Part shown: positions 1-6,748 of the stretch, piece by piece
How the letters are laid out: every line of letters begins with the position of its first letter
How positions within the stretch are numbered: position 1 is the stretch's first letter
NCBI GenBank assembly: GCA_002441345.1
Contig: DJVU01000056.1
Location: 1 to 12,395 of the forward strand
Direction: 5' to 3'
Source: Bacteroidales bacterium UBA6248
Lineage (GTDB): Bacteria; Bacteroidota; Bacteroidia; Bacteroidales; Lentimicrobiaceae
DNA: 12,395 nucleotides
Program-made: the position numbers and the translations under genes
Notes under the pieces: model-generated
What the model was told of the DNA's origin: nothing
Database searches by the model: none
The model's input: only the letters and a program-made list of their open reading frames with translations

Positions 1-527
1 TCCCGGATGTAAAACTTGATTTTGCACGCCAGTACCAGTTATACGACTCAATCCGGATTGAACCGGATTCCGTTTATATAACCGGTAGAAAAGAAATTTT
101 AGATACAATTGCTTTCCTAAGAACCAGGCATAAGGCATTTCAAAACCTCAGAGAAAACATCACCGGCTACCTCACAATAATTCCTCCTGCTGTTTGGCCA
201 CCGGTACAGCTTGCCCGCGACAGCATTAAACTGGACCTTGTTGTGGAGAAGTTTACAGAAGCAACTATAGAAGTGCTGGTTTCAATGAAGGCCGGTGAAC
301 GGAGTCAGGCGTACCGAACTTTCCCGGAGAAGGTTACGCTTACCTGCCGGGTTGCCATGCGGGACTATAACCGTGTTGATCCCGGTCTTTTTGTAGCTTC
401 TATCGATCCTGCGGCATCCGATGCTTCCGGAAACAACAGGCTGCCTGTAGAAATCCTCCGGGCACCGTCCTTCGCTAAAGTGATACGCATTGAACCCGAG
501 AAAGTTGAATACCTTCTTCTGCAATAA
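1..527 (+). CDS. YbbR/CdaR-like domain protein, 3' part only
   Basis: The reading frame is open from the left edge (first full codon at base 3) to the TAA at 525-527, giving about 174 visible residues. The start lies outside the window. The visible part has the beta-rich pattern of YbbR repeats: a stretch reading QLYDSIRIEPDSVYITG, then IAFLRT, and later a second strand-rich unit with KVTLTCRVAMRDY. A short C-terminal tail follows (VIRIEPEKVEYLLLQ). YbbR proteins are membrane-anchored extracytoplasmic proteins. In Firmicutes the family member CdaR regulates the c-di-AMP cyclase CdaA; the role in Bacteroidota is less clear. I recall ybbR lying directly before coaE in many Bacteroidota, which supports the assignment. 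Here an unusually long 257-nt spacer separates the two. The N-terminal membrane segment cannot be checked. Confidence 0.72.
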   Translation, partial: PDVKLDFARQYQLYDSIRIEPDSVYITGRKEILDTIAFLRTRHKAFQNLRENITGYLTIIPPAVWPPVQLARDSIKLDLVVEKFTEATIEVLVSMKAGERSQAYRTFPEKVTLTCRVAMRDYNRVDPGLFVASIDPAASDASGNNRLPVEILRAPSFAKVIRIEPEKVEYLLLQ

Positions 528-784
528 TAATCTCTCCTGACAGGCTTAACAGAAACAGGGAAACACGATCCGGCCGAGTCCTCTTTTCTGCCGGAGTCTT
601 ATGTAACCGATCGTCGCAGGCCCGAACAGCTATTCTGACGTTAAATATGTAAATATCTGTTTTTGGCGATTCGAAGTGTGCTGCCTGCACATTTTTTGGT
701 AAATTTGTCTTAATAACCTGCCCGATGTAACGGCTCGTAAACTTGCCGGTACAAATCCTGCAGGTTTGTATTTTAACCTTCAGT
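528..784. other. Intergenic region between the ybbR-like gene and coaE
   Basis: No credible gene is seen in these 257 nt. The region holds a loose hairpin (TCCGGC at 569-574 pairing with GCCGGA at 590-595, 15-nt loop, no real T-run). It also has a tandem TAAATAT repeat (642-648 and 650-656) in an AT-rich patch, and a TAAATTTG box (700-707). An open frame reads in-phase upstream of coaE from 743, but that stretch does not resemble the start of CoaE proteins. Confidence 0.5.
700..707 (+). promoter_or_regulatory. Candidate Bacteroidota -7 promoter element for coaE
   Basis: TAAATTTG exactly matches the Bacteroidota -7 consensus TAnnTTTG. Transcription would start near 712-715, leaving a leader of about 70 nt before the coaE ATG at 785. 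No TTG occurs at the usual 17-23 nt upstream distance, so the match is half a promoter only. Confidence 0.35.
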
Positions 785-1390
785 ATGATCAAAGTCGGAC
801 TTACCGGGAGTATCGGAAGCGGGAAAACAACCGTGGCCTCGTTGTTCAGGGTGCTTGGCATCCCGGTTTATATTGCCGATGCTGAAGCCAAAAAATTTCT
901 GAACAATCCGGAAGTTATTAGTCTTATTCAGGCATTTGCGGGTGCGGATATCCTGACAGATTGCGGTTCAATAGATCGCAGGATACTGGCATCCAGGGTG
1001 TTTTCAGATGAAAATAAACTTCAGGCACTCAACGGTATAATTCACCCGCGTGTTAAAAACCACTTTTTAGCATGGGTTGAATCCCATAAGGATTCTGCAT
1101 ATATCGTTCAGGAAGCCGCTATTATTTTTGAGTCAGGGTTTTACCGGATGTTTGATGTGCTGATAACGGTTACGGCGCCTGCCGAAGAACGCATCGCCAG
1201 GGTGATAAAACGCGATGGCCTTTCGCGCAGGGATGTGCTGGCCAGGATGGAAAATCAATGGAGTGAAGAATCAAAAGCTGCAATGTCTGACTTTGTTGTC
1301 AGTAACAGCGATACAGATCTGGCAATACCACAGGTGCTTGCCATTCATAATGAATTACTTGAAAAATCCAAAATACTAAAATCCGGATAA
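785..1390 (+). CDS. coaE: Dephospho-CoA kinase
   Basis: CoaE catalyses the last step of coenzyme A synthesis, ATP-dependent phosphorylation of the 3'-hydroxyl of dephospho-CoA, in the cytosol. The 201-aa product is normal for the family. A P-loop lies at residues 8-15 (GSIGSGKT) of MIKVGLTGSIGSGKTT. The IADAEA segment holds Asp32, the position of the family's catalytic Asp. The EAAIIFESGF motif and the lid-region pattern ARVIKRDGLSRRDVLARM are also present. An upstream in-frame ATG at 743 would add 14 residues not seen in CoaE proteins, so the ATG at 785, which places the P-loop at the usual distance from the N-terminus, is preferred. No clear Shine-Dalgarno is present, as is common in Bacteroidota. 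The next gene starts 3 nt after the stop, indicating co-transcription. Confidence 0.95.
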   Translation: MIKVGLTGSIGSGKTTVASLFRVLGIPVYIADAEAKKFLNNPEVISLIQAFAGADILTDCGSIDRRILASRVFSDENKLQALNGIIHPRVKNHFLAWVESHKDSAYIVQEAAIIFESGFYRMFDVLITVTAPAEERIARVIKRDGLSRRDVLARMENQWSEESKAAMSDFVVSNSDTDLAIPQVLAIHNELLEKSKILKSG

Positions 1391-1393
1391 AAT

Positions 1394-1927
1394 ATGGATG
1401 AAGCTGTTTTAGGGATAGGCTCCAGGGTGGAGCATCCTCAGTTTGGTAAAGGTGTTATAATACAAGTTCGAACCGATGCCTGGGAAATTACTTTTATTGA
1501 AAACGGAACGCGCATTATTCAGCGCGATTTTACCGGATTAAAGGTAATTGAAGCGGTTGAAACGCCTTCAGACCTTGCGACCTATGAGAAAATAGAGAAG
1601 AGCCTTATCCGGGTTTTACGCCGGTTCTCCGACGTTCAGGAGACAGTGGTTATGGGACAGCGGTGGACAGGCGGCCGCATGGTTCTGTATCCGGGCGACA
1701 CATCCCTTAAAGAGAAGGAAATCCCCATAGATGCTTTTTTCCATAAGATAGTAATGGTTCGCGATCGCCTAAGGGTACTGGAGCAGAGGGTTAATTCAAG
1801 TACGATGAGCGATGAGGATAAAGTCAGTATTCAGCAGTACATTACACGCATCTATGGCAGTCTTACGACGTTCAATGTGCTTTTTAAAAATAAGGAAGAC
1901 TATTTTGTCGGTGACAAGGGTGCGTGA
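1394..1927 (+). CDS. Conserved hypothetical protein with UvrD-C-terminus-like Tudor/SH3 motif
   Basis: This 177-aa protein starts at an ATG 3 nt after the coaE stop and is probably co-transcribed with it. Residues 9-22 (GSRVEHPQFGKGVI) and the beta-rich residues up to about 50 resemble the small Tudor/SH3-like domain at the C-terminus of UvrD/PcrA helicases. There the VxHPxFGxG motif marks a domain that binds RNA polymerase or nucleic acid. The rest (about 60-177) looks mostly helical and charged, with no catalytic motif, signal peptide or membrane segment. It is therefore probably a soluble cytoplasmic protein. Similar coaE-linked proteins may be annotated only as hypothetical. The Tudor reading is inferred from the motif alone. 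Function is unknown, and the link to coaE may reflect shared expression rather than a shared pathway. Confidence 0.7.
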   Translation: MDEAVLGIGSRVEHPQFGKGVIIQVRTDAWEITFIENGTRIIQRDFTGLKVIEAVETPSDLATYEKIEKSLIRVLRRFSDVQETVVMGQRWTGGRMVLYPGDTSLKEKEIPIDAFFHKIVMVRDRLRVLEQRVNSSTMSDEDKVSIQQYITRIYGSLTTFNVLFKNKEDYFVGDKGA

Positions 1928-2002
1928 TTTCCGTATTACGATGTGCCGGTTTCACTGAACATTATAGTTGTAAACCTGTTAATGCGAATGCCCGGACCAT
2001 TT

Positions 2003-2017
2003 CCTGATCGTATCAGG
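2003..2017. repeat. Perfect inverted repeat upstream of aconitase
   Basis: CCTGAT, a CGT spacer and ATCAGG form a perfect 6+3+6 inverted repeat 81 nt before the aconitase start. The size suits a dimeric regulator's operator. A second short palindrome, GATAATTATC, lies at 2066-2075. No TAnnTTTG box was found in 1928-2097, so the position relative to the promoter is unknown. Operator function is speculation. Confidence 0.3.
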
Positions 2018-2097
2018 TAGGCGGCATCCCCGGTTTTATGCCACGCCGGTCCTGAATCCTGAACCGATAATTATCAGAACATAAATACCCAGACACA

Positions 2098-4365
2098 ATG
2101 TTATTCGACCTTGATCTAATCCGGAAGGTTTACGATGCGTTACCCGAGCGCATCCGTGCTGCAAGAGCTGTACTCGGCAGGCCACTCACACTCAGTGAAA
2201 AAATTCTTTATTCCCATCTTTTTGATGGAGAACCTCTGATTCCCTACGAGCGGGGAGCCAGATACGTTAACTTCGCTCCTGACCGTGTTGCCATGCAGGA
2301 TGCGACGGCTCAAATGGCTCTGCTGCAATTTATGAATGCAGGACGCAGCCGCACTGCCGTCCCGTCTACGGTTCACTGCGACCACCTGGTTCTGGCGCAT
2401 GCCGGTGCTGAAGCTGACCTTAATCATGCTCTGGAACAAAACCGTGAGGTATTCGATTTCCTGCAATCCGTATCAAACAAATACGGTATAGGTTTCTGGA
2501 AACCCGGAGCAGGAATCATTCACCAGGTTGTTCTCGAAAATTATGCATTTCCGGGCGGAATGATGATTGGAACCGACTCGCATACCGTAAACGCCGGCGG
2601 ACTGGGTATGATTGCCATTGGTGTTGGCGGTGCAGATGCCGTTGATGTTATGGCCGGAATGGCCTGGGAGCTGAAAATGCCAAAGCTTATCGGAGTTAAA
2701 CTTACCGGTAAGCTCAACGGATGGACTTCAGCCAAAGATGTTATTCTTAAAGTTGCCGGAATTCTTACGGTTAAAGGCGGTACCGGAGCGATTGTCGAAT
2801 ATTTCGGTCCCGGGGCCGATGCCATCTCGGCTACAGGCAAGGGAACCATTTGCAACATGGGTGCTGAAATCGGTGCCACCACCTCCATCTTCGGCTACGA
2901 CGAACGCATGAGCGCATACCTGCGGGAAACTGGCCGCGATAAGGTCGCCGAAATGGCAGATGCCATTACGGATCATCTCAGAGCCGACGCTGAAATATAT
3001 CAGAACCCCGGGATGTATTTTGACCAGCTGATCGAAATAAACCTGTCGGAACTGGAACCGCATATAAACGGGCCGTTTACTCCGGATGCCGCCTACACAA
3101 TCTCGGAGTTCGTCAGGGTTGTACGTGAGAAAAATTATCCCCTGAAACTTGAAGTCGGCCTGATAGGATCATGTACCAACTCATCCTATGAAGATCTGAC
3201 ACGTGCTGCTTCCGTGGCACGCCAGGCAAAAGCGAAAAAGCTGAAGGTGCAGAGCGAGTTTATTATTACGCCTGGTTCCGAACAAATCAGATATACCACC
3301 GAGCGCGACGGGTTACTGAAAGTGTTTGAGGATATCGGAGGAGTAGTAATGGCCAATGCCTGCGGTCCCTGCATCGGACAGTGGAAAAGACATACCGACG
3401 ATCCGGAGCGGAAGAATTCTATTATCACATCCTTTAACCGGAACTTTGCAAAGCGCAACGACGGCAATCCGAATACGCACGGCTTCGTTGCTTCGCCAGA
3501 GATTGTGACAGCAATGACCATTGCAGGAGATCTGACTTTTAACCCGCTAACCGATAAACTGCAAAACGAAGACGGAGAATGGGTGAGTCTCGACCTTCCG
3601 CAAGGACTCGAACTTCCTCCTTCCGGATTTGACGTGAAAGATCCCGGATATATAGAACCGGTCGCCGACGGAAAAGCAATTAACGTGGTAGTTAGCCCGG
3701 GCTCTAACCGCTTGCAGCTGCTTGAGCCTTTCCCTGCCTGGGATGGAAAAAATATGACGAACATGCGGCTGCTTATCAAAGCCAAAGGAAAGTGCACTAC
3801 CGACCATATCTCTATGGCTGGTCCCTGGCTGAGATTCAGAGGTCACCTCGATAATATTTCGGATAACCTTCTGATCGGAGCAGTTAACTATTTCAACGAA
3901 AAAACCAACTCTGTCAGAAATGCTCTTACCGGTGAATACGATGCTGTTCCTGCAGTAGCCCGGGCTTACAAAGCCGCCGGCATAGGTTCGGTTGTGGTTG
4001 GGGACGAGAACTACGGAGAAGGCTCTTCACGCGAGCACGCTGCAATGGAGCCACGCCATCTGGCCGTGAAAGCGGTACTGGTAAAATCCTTTGCCCGAAT
4101 CCATGAAACGAATCTTAAGAAACAGGGTATGCTTGCGCTGACGTTTGCGGATAAAGCCGATTACCTGAAAATCAGGGAAGATGATCTGATCTCAGTAACA
4201 GGCCTTGAAGTCTTCGCTCCGGGAAAACAACTGACCGTCGAGCTGTTGCATTCCGATGGCAGCCGCGAATCGTTCCCCGTTAACCATACCTACAATACAG
4301 CTCAGATTGAATGGTTCAGAGCCGGAAGCGCTCTTAATCTGATACGGCAACAATTGATAAAGTAA
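2098..4365 (+). CDS. Aconitate hydratase, mitochondrial-type
   Basis: Aconitase isomerises citrate to isocitrate through cis-aconitate in the TCA cycle, using a [4Fe-4S] cluster. The 755-aa protein has the layout of mitochondrial-type aconitases: three N-terminal cluster domains, a linker and a C-terminal swivel domain. Cluster ligands are Cys359 (in GSCTNSS), Cys422 and Cys425 (in ACGPCIGQW). Their spacing equals that of pig heart aconitase (358, 421, 424). The GTDSHTVNAGG motif starts at about residue 158 and RNFAKRNDGNPNTHGF lies in domain 3. The swivel-domain GEGSSREH gives Ser643 and Arg645 as counterparts of the catalytic Ser642/Arg644. It is complete, with an ATG start and a TAA stop. 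It is separated from its neighbours by 170 nt upstream and a strong terminator downstream, so it is probably monocistronic. Close similarity to the mitochondrial form separates it from AcnB. Confidence 0.97.
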   Translation: MLFDLDLIRKVYDALPERIRAARAVLGRPLTLSEKILYSHLFDGEPLIPYERGARYVNFAPDRVAMQDATAQMALLQFMNAGRSRTAVPSTVHCDHLVLAHAGAEADLNHALEQNREVFDFLQSVSNKYGIGFWKPGAGIIHQVVLENYAFPGGMMIGTDSHTVNAGGLGMIAIGVGGADAVDVMAGMAWELKMPKLIGVKLTGKLNGWTSAKDVILKVAGILTVKGGTGAIVEYFGPGADAISATGKGTICNMGAEIGATTSIFGYDERMSAYLRETGRDKVAEMADAITDHLRADAEIYQNPGMYFDQLIEINLSELEPHINGPFTPDAAYTISEFVRVVREKNYPLKLEVGLIGSCTNSSYEDLTRAASVARQAKAKKLKVQSEFIITPGSEQIRYTTERDGLLKVFEDIGGVVMANACGPCIGQWKRHTDDPERKNSIITSFNRNFAKRNDGNPNTHGFVASPEIVTAMTIAGDLTFNPLTDKLQNEDGEWVSLDLPQGLELPPSGFDVKDPGYIEPVADGKAINVVVSPGSNRLQLLEPFPAWDGKNMTNMRLLIKAKGKCTTDHISMAGPWLRFRGHLDNISDNLLIGAVNYFNEKTNSVRNALTGEYDAVPAVARAYKAAGIGSVVVGDENYGEGSSREHAAMEPRHLAVKAVLVKSFARIHETNLKKQGMLALTFADKADYLKIREDDLISVTGLEVFAPGKQLTVELLHSDGSRESFPVNHTYNTAQIEWFRAGSALNLIRQQLIK

Positions 4366-4376
4366 TTCCGGGAAAC

Positions 4377-4405
4377 CGCCGGGTGTAATGCCCGGCGTTT
4401 TTTTT
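4377..4405 (+). terminator. Rho-independent terminator after aconitase
   Basis: CGCCGGG (4377-4383) pairs perfectly with CCCGGCG (4391-4397) across a 7-nt loop and is followed directly by eight T residues. It begins 12 nt after the aconitase stop codon and separates that transcript from porQ. Confidence 0.92.
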
Positions 4406-4494
4406 ATATCTCTGTACCATTGAGGCGTTTTTCCCGGGTATTGCAATAATAAAAGCTCCGCGGCGTTTTTATGCCTGTTTTACGATGCAGTTTG

Positions 4495-4502
4495 TAACTT
4501 TG
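4495..4502 (+). promoter_or_regulatory. Candidate -7 promoter element of porQ
   Basis: TAACTTTG matches the Bacteroidota TAnnTTTG -7 consensus and lies between the aconitase terminator and porQ. Transcription would start at about 4507-4510. This places the alternative GTG at 4505 at or before the transcript start and favours the GTG at 4526 as the porQ start. No good TTG -33 element is visible 17-23 nt upstream. Confidence 0.45.
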
Positions 4503-4525
4503 CAGTGCTTCAATACCATCCAAAC

Positions 4526-5593
4526 GTGATAAAAAACACTACGATATCCGCCCTGGCTCTTATTTTGATGCTTTTGGCGTATCCGGCCTCTGCCCAACCC
4601 GGCGGCACATCGGCATACCGCTTCCTGAATCTGCCCAACTCACCCCGAATTGCTGCCCTTGGAGGTAATGTTGTAGCAATTGACGACAACGACCTGGCCG
4701 CCGGACTGAATAATCCCTCCCTGATTAATCCGGAAATGCACAATGCAGTGTCACTGAATTTTGTAGACTACTTTGCGGATATCAACTACGGGTTTGCAAG
4801 TTATTCGCATACGTTCGAAAAACTGGGCAGCTTTGCCGGAACCATGCAGTACATCAACTACGGAAAGTTTCCGTATACCAACGAAACCGGTGTTTTAACG
4901 AGTGATGCCGGTGAGTTTACTGCCAGCGATGTTGCACTGGTTCTGGGCTGGGGACGGCGGCTCGATTCATTGTTCAGTATAGGTGCTAACATTAAGGGAA
5001 TTTATTCAGTTCTCGAGACTTACAATTCCTTTGGCTTTGCCGTTGATGTCTCCGGAACCTATCACGCCCGGTCAGGCTTCACGGCTTCACTCATTGCCCG
5101 CAATATCGGCCGGCAGCTTACAACCTATGTCCCGGGAAATTTTGAGCCCCTGCCGTTCGAACTTCAGCTGGGATTGTCGAAGCGGCTCGATCATATGCCC
5201 TTCCGCTACTCATTCCTGATTACCAACCTTCAGAAATGGGATATATCTTATGAAGATCCCGACGGCGTGGAGGTGGACCCGTTTACCGGCGAAATTAAAA
5301 CCAGAAGCAAAACTGCTGTATTCGCTGATAATGCGCTGCGCCATATTGTACTTGGCGGAGAGTTTATCCCGACCAAAAACTTTAGCATCCGTTTCGGATA
5401 CAATTACCAGCGAAGGCAGGAAATGAAAGTGGAAAGCAGGCGTTCTACCGTCGGTTTTTCCTGGGGCTTCGGGTTCAGAGTTTCTAAGTTTAACTTCTCG
5501 TACGCCCGCTCAGCTTACCATCTTGCGGGTTCACCCAACTTCCTGAGTATTTCTTTTAATCTTTCCGACTTTGTAAGTAACAAGGTTTACTGA
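4526..5593 (+). CDS. porQ: Type IX secretion system protein PorQ
   Basis: PorQ is an outer-membrane beta-barrel protein of the Bacteroidota type IX secretion system. It acts with PorU, PorV and PorZ in the attachment complex that processes cargo and anchors it to the cell surface. The 355-aa product starts with a signal peptide: IKNTT, the hydrophobic run ISALALILMLLAYP, and a likely cleavage after ASA before Gln24. The mature part begins GGTSAYRFLNLPNSPRIAALGG, the expected PorQ N-terminus. It continues with alternating beta-strand segments, for example MHNAVSLNFVDYFADINYGF, and ends with typical barrel strands. The GTG at 4526 is chosen because it gives a clean signal peptide and fits the -7 element at 4495-4502. 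An in-frame GTG at 4505 would add seven residues that do not suit a signal peptide. No other T9SS gene is in the window. Confidence 0.92.
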   Translation: MIKNTTISALALILMLLAYPASAQPGGTSAYRFLNLPNSPRIAALGGNVVAIDDNDLAAGLNNPSLINPEMHNAVSLNFVDYFADINYGFASYSHTFEKLGSFAGTMQYINYGKFPYTNETGVLTSDAGEFTASDVALVLGWGRRLDSLFSIGANIKGIYSVLETYNSFGFAVDVSGTYHARSGFTASLIARNIGRQLTTYVPGNFEPLPFELQLGLSKRLDHMPFRYSFLITNLQKWDISYEDPDGVEVDPFTGEIKTRSKTAVFADNALRHIVLGGEFIPTKNFSIRFGYNYQRRQEMKVESRRSTVGFSWGFGFRVSKFNFSYARSAYHLAGSPNFLSISFNLSDFVSNKVY

Positions 5594-5818
5594 TTCACCG
5601 GGAGAACTGTTTGTGGTTTCTGACGGAATTCAGGATTAGTTTATCCCTCAGCTTTTCCGGATCCTGAAATACCCGGATTATCTGCCTTCAGGCACCGTTT
5701 TATCGTGTAAATATGGTTGACGAGGAATTGTCACACGATTTGCACAGAATAACAGCTTCAATATTTTGTAATTCTAAAATTACATCTCTTAAAGCGTTTA
5801 TTAATCGCTCCAATGCTA
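5594..5818. other. Intergenic region between porQ and the ispH promoter
   Basis: No gene is seen. The stretch contains a short TGCC-TTCA-GGCA hairpin (5683-5694) followed by a modest T-rich run, at best a weak terminator for porQ. Its right half is AT-rich and carries the perfect inverted repeat listed separately. I looked for a cytidylate kinase P-loop or remnant here, because cmk lies at this place in relatives, and found none. Confidence 0.5.
5767..5784. repeat. Perfect 7+4+7 inverted repeat upstream of the ispH promoter
   Basis: TGTAATT, the spacer CTAA and AATTACA form a perfect inverted repeat. It is centred about 75 nt before the predicted ispH transcription start and about 43 nt before the -33 TTG. 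Size, symmetry and position suit the binding site of a dimeric regulator. The AT-rich composition makes a chance match possible. Confidence 0.4.
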
Positions 5819-5846
5819 TTGCTTATCCCTGATTTCCGTAATTTTG
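5819..5846 (+). promoter_or_regulatory. Bacteroidota-type promoter of the ispH-recF-DUF721 operon
   Basis: A TTG at 5819-5821 and TAATTTTG at 5839-5846 are separated by 17 nt, matching the TTG / TAnnTTTG promoter of Bacteroidota within its usual spacing range. The -7 box ends only 4 nt before the ATG at 5851. Transcription would begin at or next to the start codon, giving a leaderless or nearly leaderless message. Confidence 0.55.
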
Positions 5847-5850
5847 TCTG

Positions 5851-6744
5851 ATGAAACGTTCCCTTCCGTTGATAGAGATTGATTCAATGGCCGGCTTTTG
5901 TTCCGGGGTTAACAGGGCTATTCGGATTGCAGGTAAGCATCTTTCGGGCGGTGAGCGTCTGAAATGCCTTGGCGAACTGGTACATAACGAAGAGGAATTA
6001 AACAGGCTTCGTTCGCTGGGAATGGATTTTATCACTTTGGAAGATATTTCTCGGGATTGGCGTAAAGTGTTTATCAGAGCGCACGGCGAACCGCCGGTAA
6101 CCTTTGAGAAACTTAATACTTATAGGTTGGAAATTGTGGATGCTACCTGTCCCGTTGTATCGCGGCTTCAGCAAAAAGTAGGGAACAGCAGCCGGGAATT
6201 TAAACGCAGGGGAGAGGGGCAGGTAGTTATTTTCGGGAAACCCGGGCATCCGGAAATTATCGGATTGATGGGACAAACATCAGGCAATGCTGTAGTTGCT
6301 CAGCATTCGTCCGATTTCGGAAAAATTGCTTTCGGCGGTCCTTTGCACCTGTTTGCACAAACAACGGCCAATCAGGACGATTACCGTGACTTTTGTGCAG
6401 CAGTAAAGCAAAGGTCAATCGAAGCATGCGGTGACGAAACACTGGTAACCATTACAAATAGTATATGCGGACAGGTGAGCCGGCGGGCTCCTTCACTGCT
6501 TGACTTTGCCCGTATGCACGATGTAATTGTATTTGTGAGCGGCAGGGAAAGTTCCAACGGGAAATATCTTGCCGGATTGGCTGGAAGCGTTAATCCCAGA
6601 ACCTATACAGTCAGCTCGCCGGAGGAAATTCAGGACTGGTTTGGCAATGCAGCTTCAATCGGAATTTCGGGAGCCACTTCCACTCCGCGATGGCTGCTGG
6701 AACAGGTGGCCGAAAAAATCAGGGAAATCACCGGTAATTTATAA
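5851..6744 (+). CDS. ispH: 4-hydroxy-3-methylbut-2-enyl diphosphate reductase
   Basis: IspH (LytB) catalyses the last step of the MEP isoprenoid pathway. It reduces HMBPP to IPP and DMAPP with an iron-sulfur cluster in the cytosol. The 297-aa length is typical. All expected residues are visible: cluster cysteines Cys17 (AGFCSGV), Cys100 (DATCPVV) and Cys206 (NSICGQV). Substrate-binding residues include His45 (VHN), His78 (RAHGEPP), His133 and Glu135 (GHPE), Thr171/172 (QTT) and the SSN motif at 234-236. The ATG at 5851 is the first in frame but lies only 4 nt after the -7 box. An in-frame TTG at 5869 (residue 7) would also leave a complete IspH and a short leader, so the start is not settled. 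recF begins 4 nt after the stop, so the two are co-transcribed. Confidence 0.95.
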   Translation: MKRSLPLIEIDSMAGFCSGVNRAIRIAGKHLSGGERLKCLGELVHNEEELNRLRSLGMDFITLEDISRDWRKVFIRAHGEPPVTFEKLNTYRLEIVDATCPVVSRLQQKVGNSSREFKRRGEGQVVIFGKPGHPEIIGLMGQTSGNAVVAQHSSDFGKIAFGGPLHLFAQTTANQDDYRDFCAAVKQRSIEACGDETLVTITNSICGQVSRRAPSLLDFARMHDVIVFVSGRESSNGKYLAGLAGSVNPRTYTVSSPEEIQDWFGNAASIGISGATSTPRWLLEQVAEKIREITGNL

Positions 6745-6748
6745 GAAA

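Noticed and set aside
642..656. Tandem TAAATAT repeats as a possible iteron or operator.
   Set aside because: Only two copies occur, within AT-rich DNA. No further copies or origin-like context are present.
475..861. A 128-codon - strand open frame spanning the ybbR-coaE gap.
   Set aside because: It overlaps the 3' end of the ybbR-like gene and the coaE P-loop region antisense, and the protein shows no domain pattern.
3186..3797. A 203-codon open frame on the - strand inside aconitase.
   Set aside because: It lies wholly antisense to a well-supported aconitase domain, and its protein is Ser/Pro-rich low-complexity with no recognisable family.
6569..6748. An extended N-terminus of RecF overlapping ispH.
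   Set aside because: The extra 60 residues are read from ispH in another frame and do not resemble RecF. The ATG at 6749 gives the canonical N-terminus.
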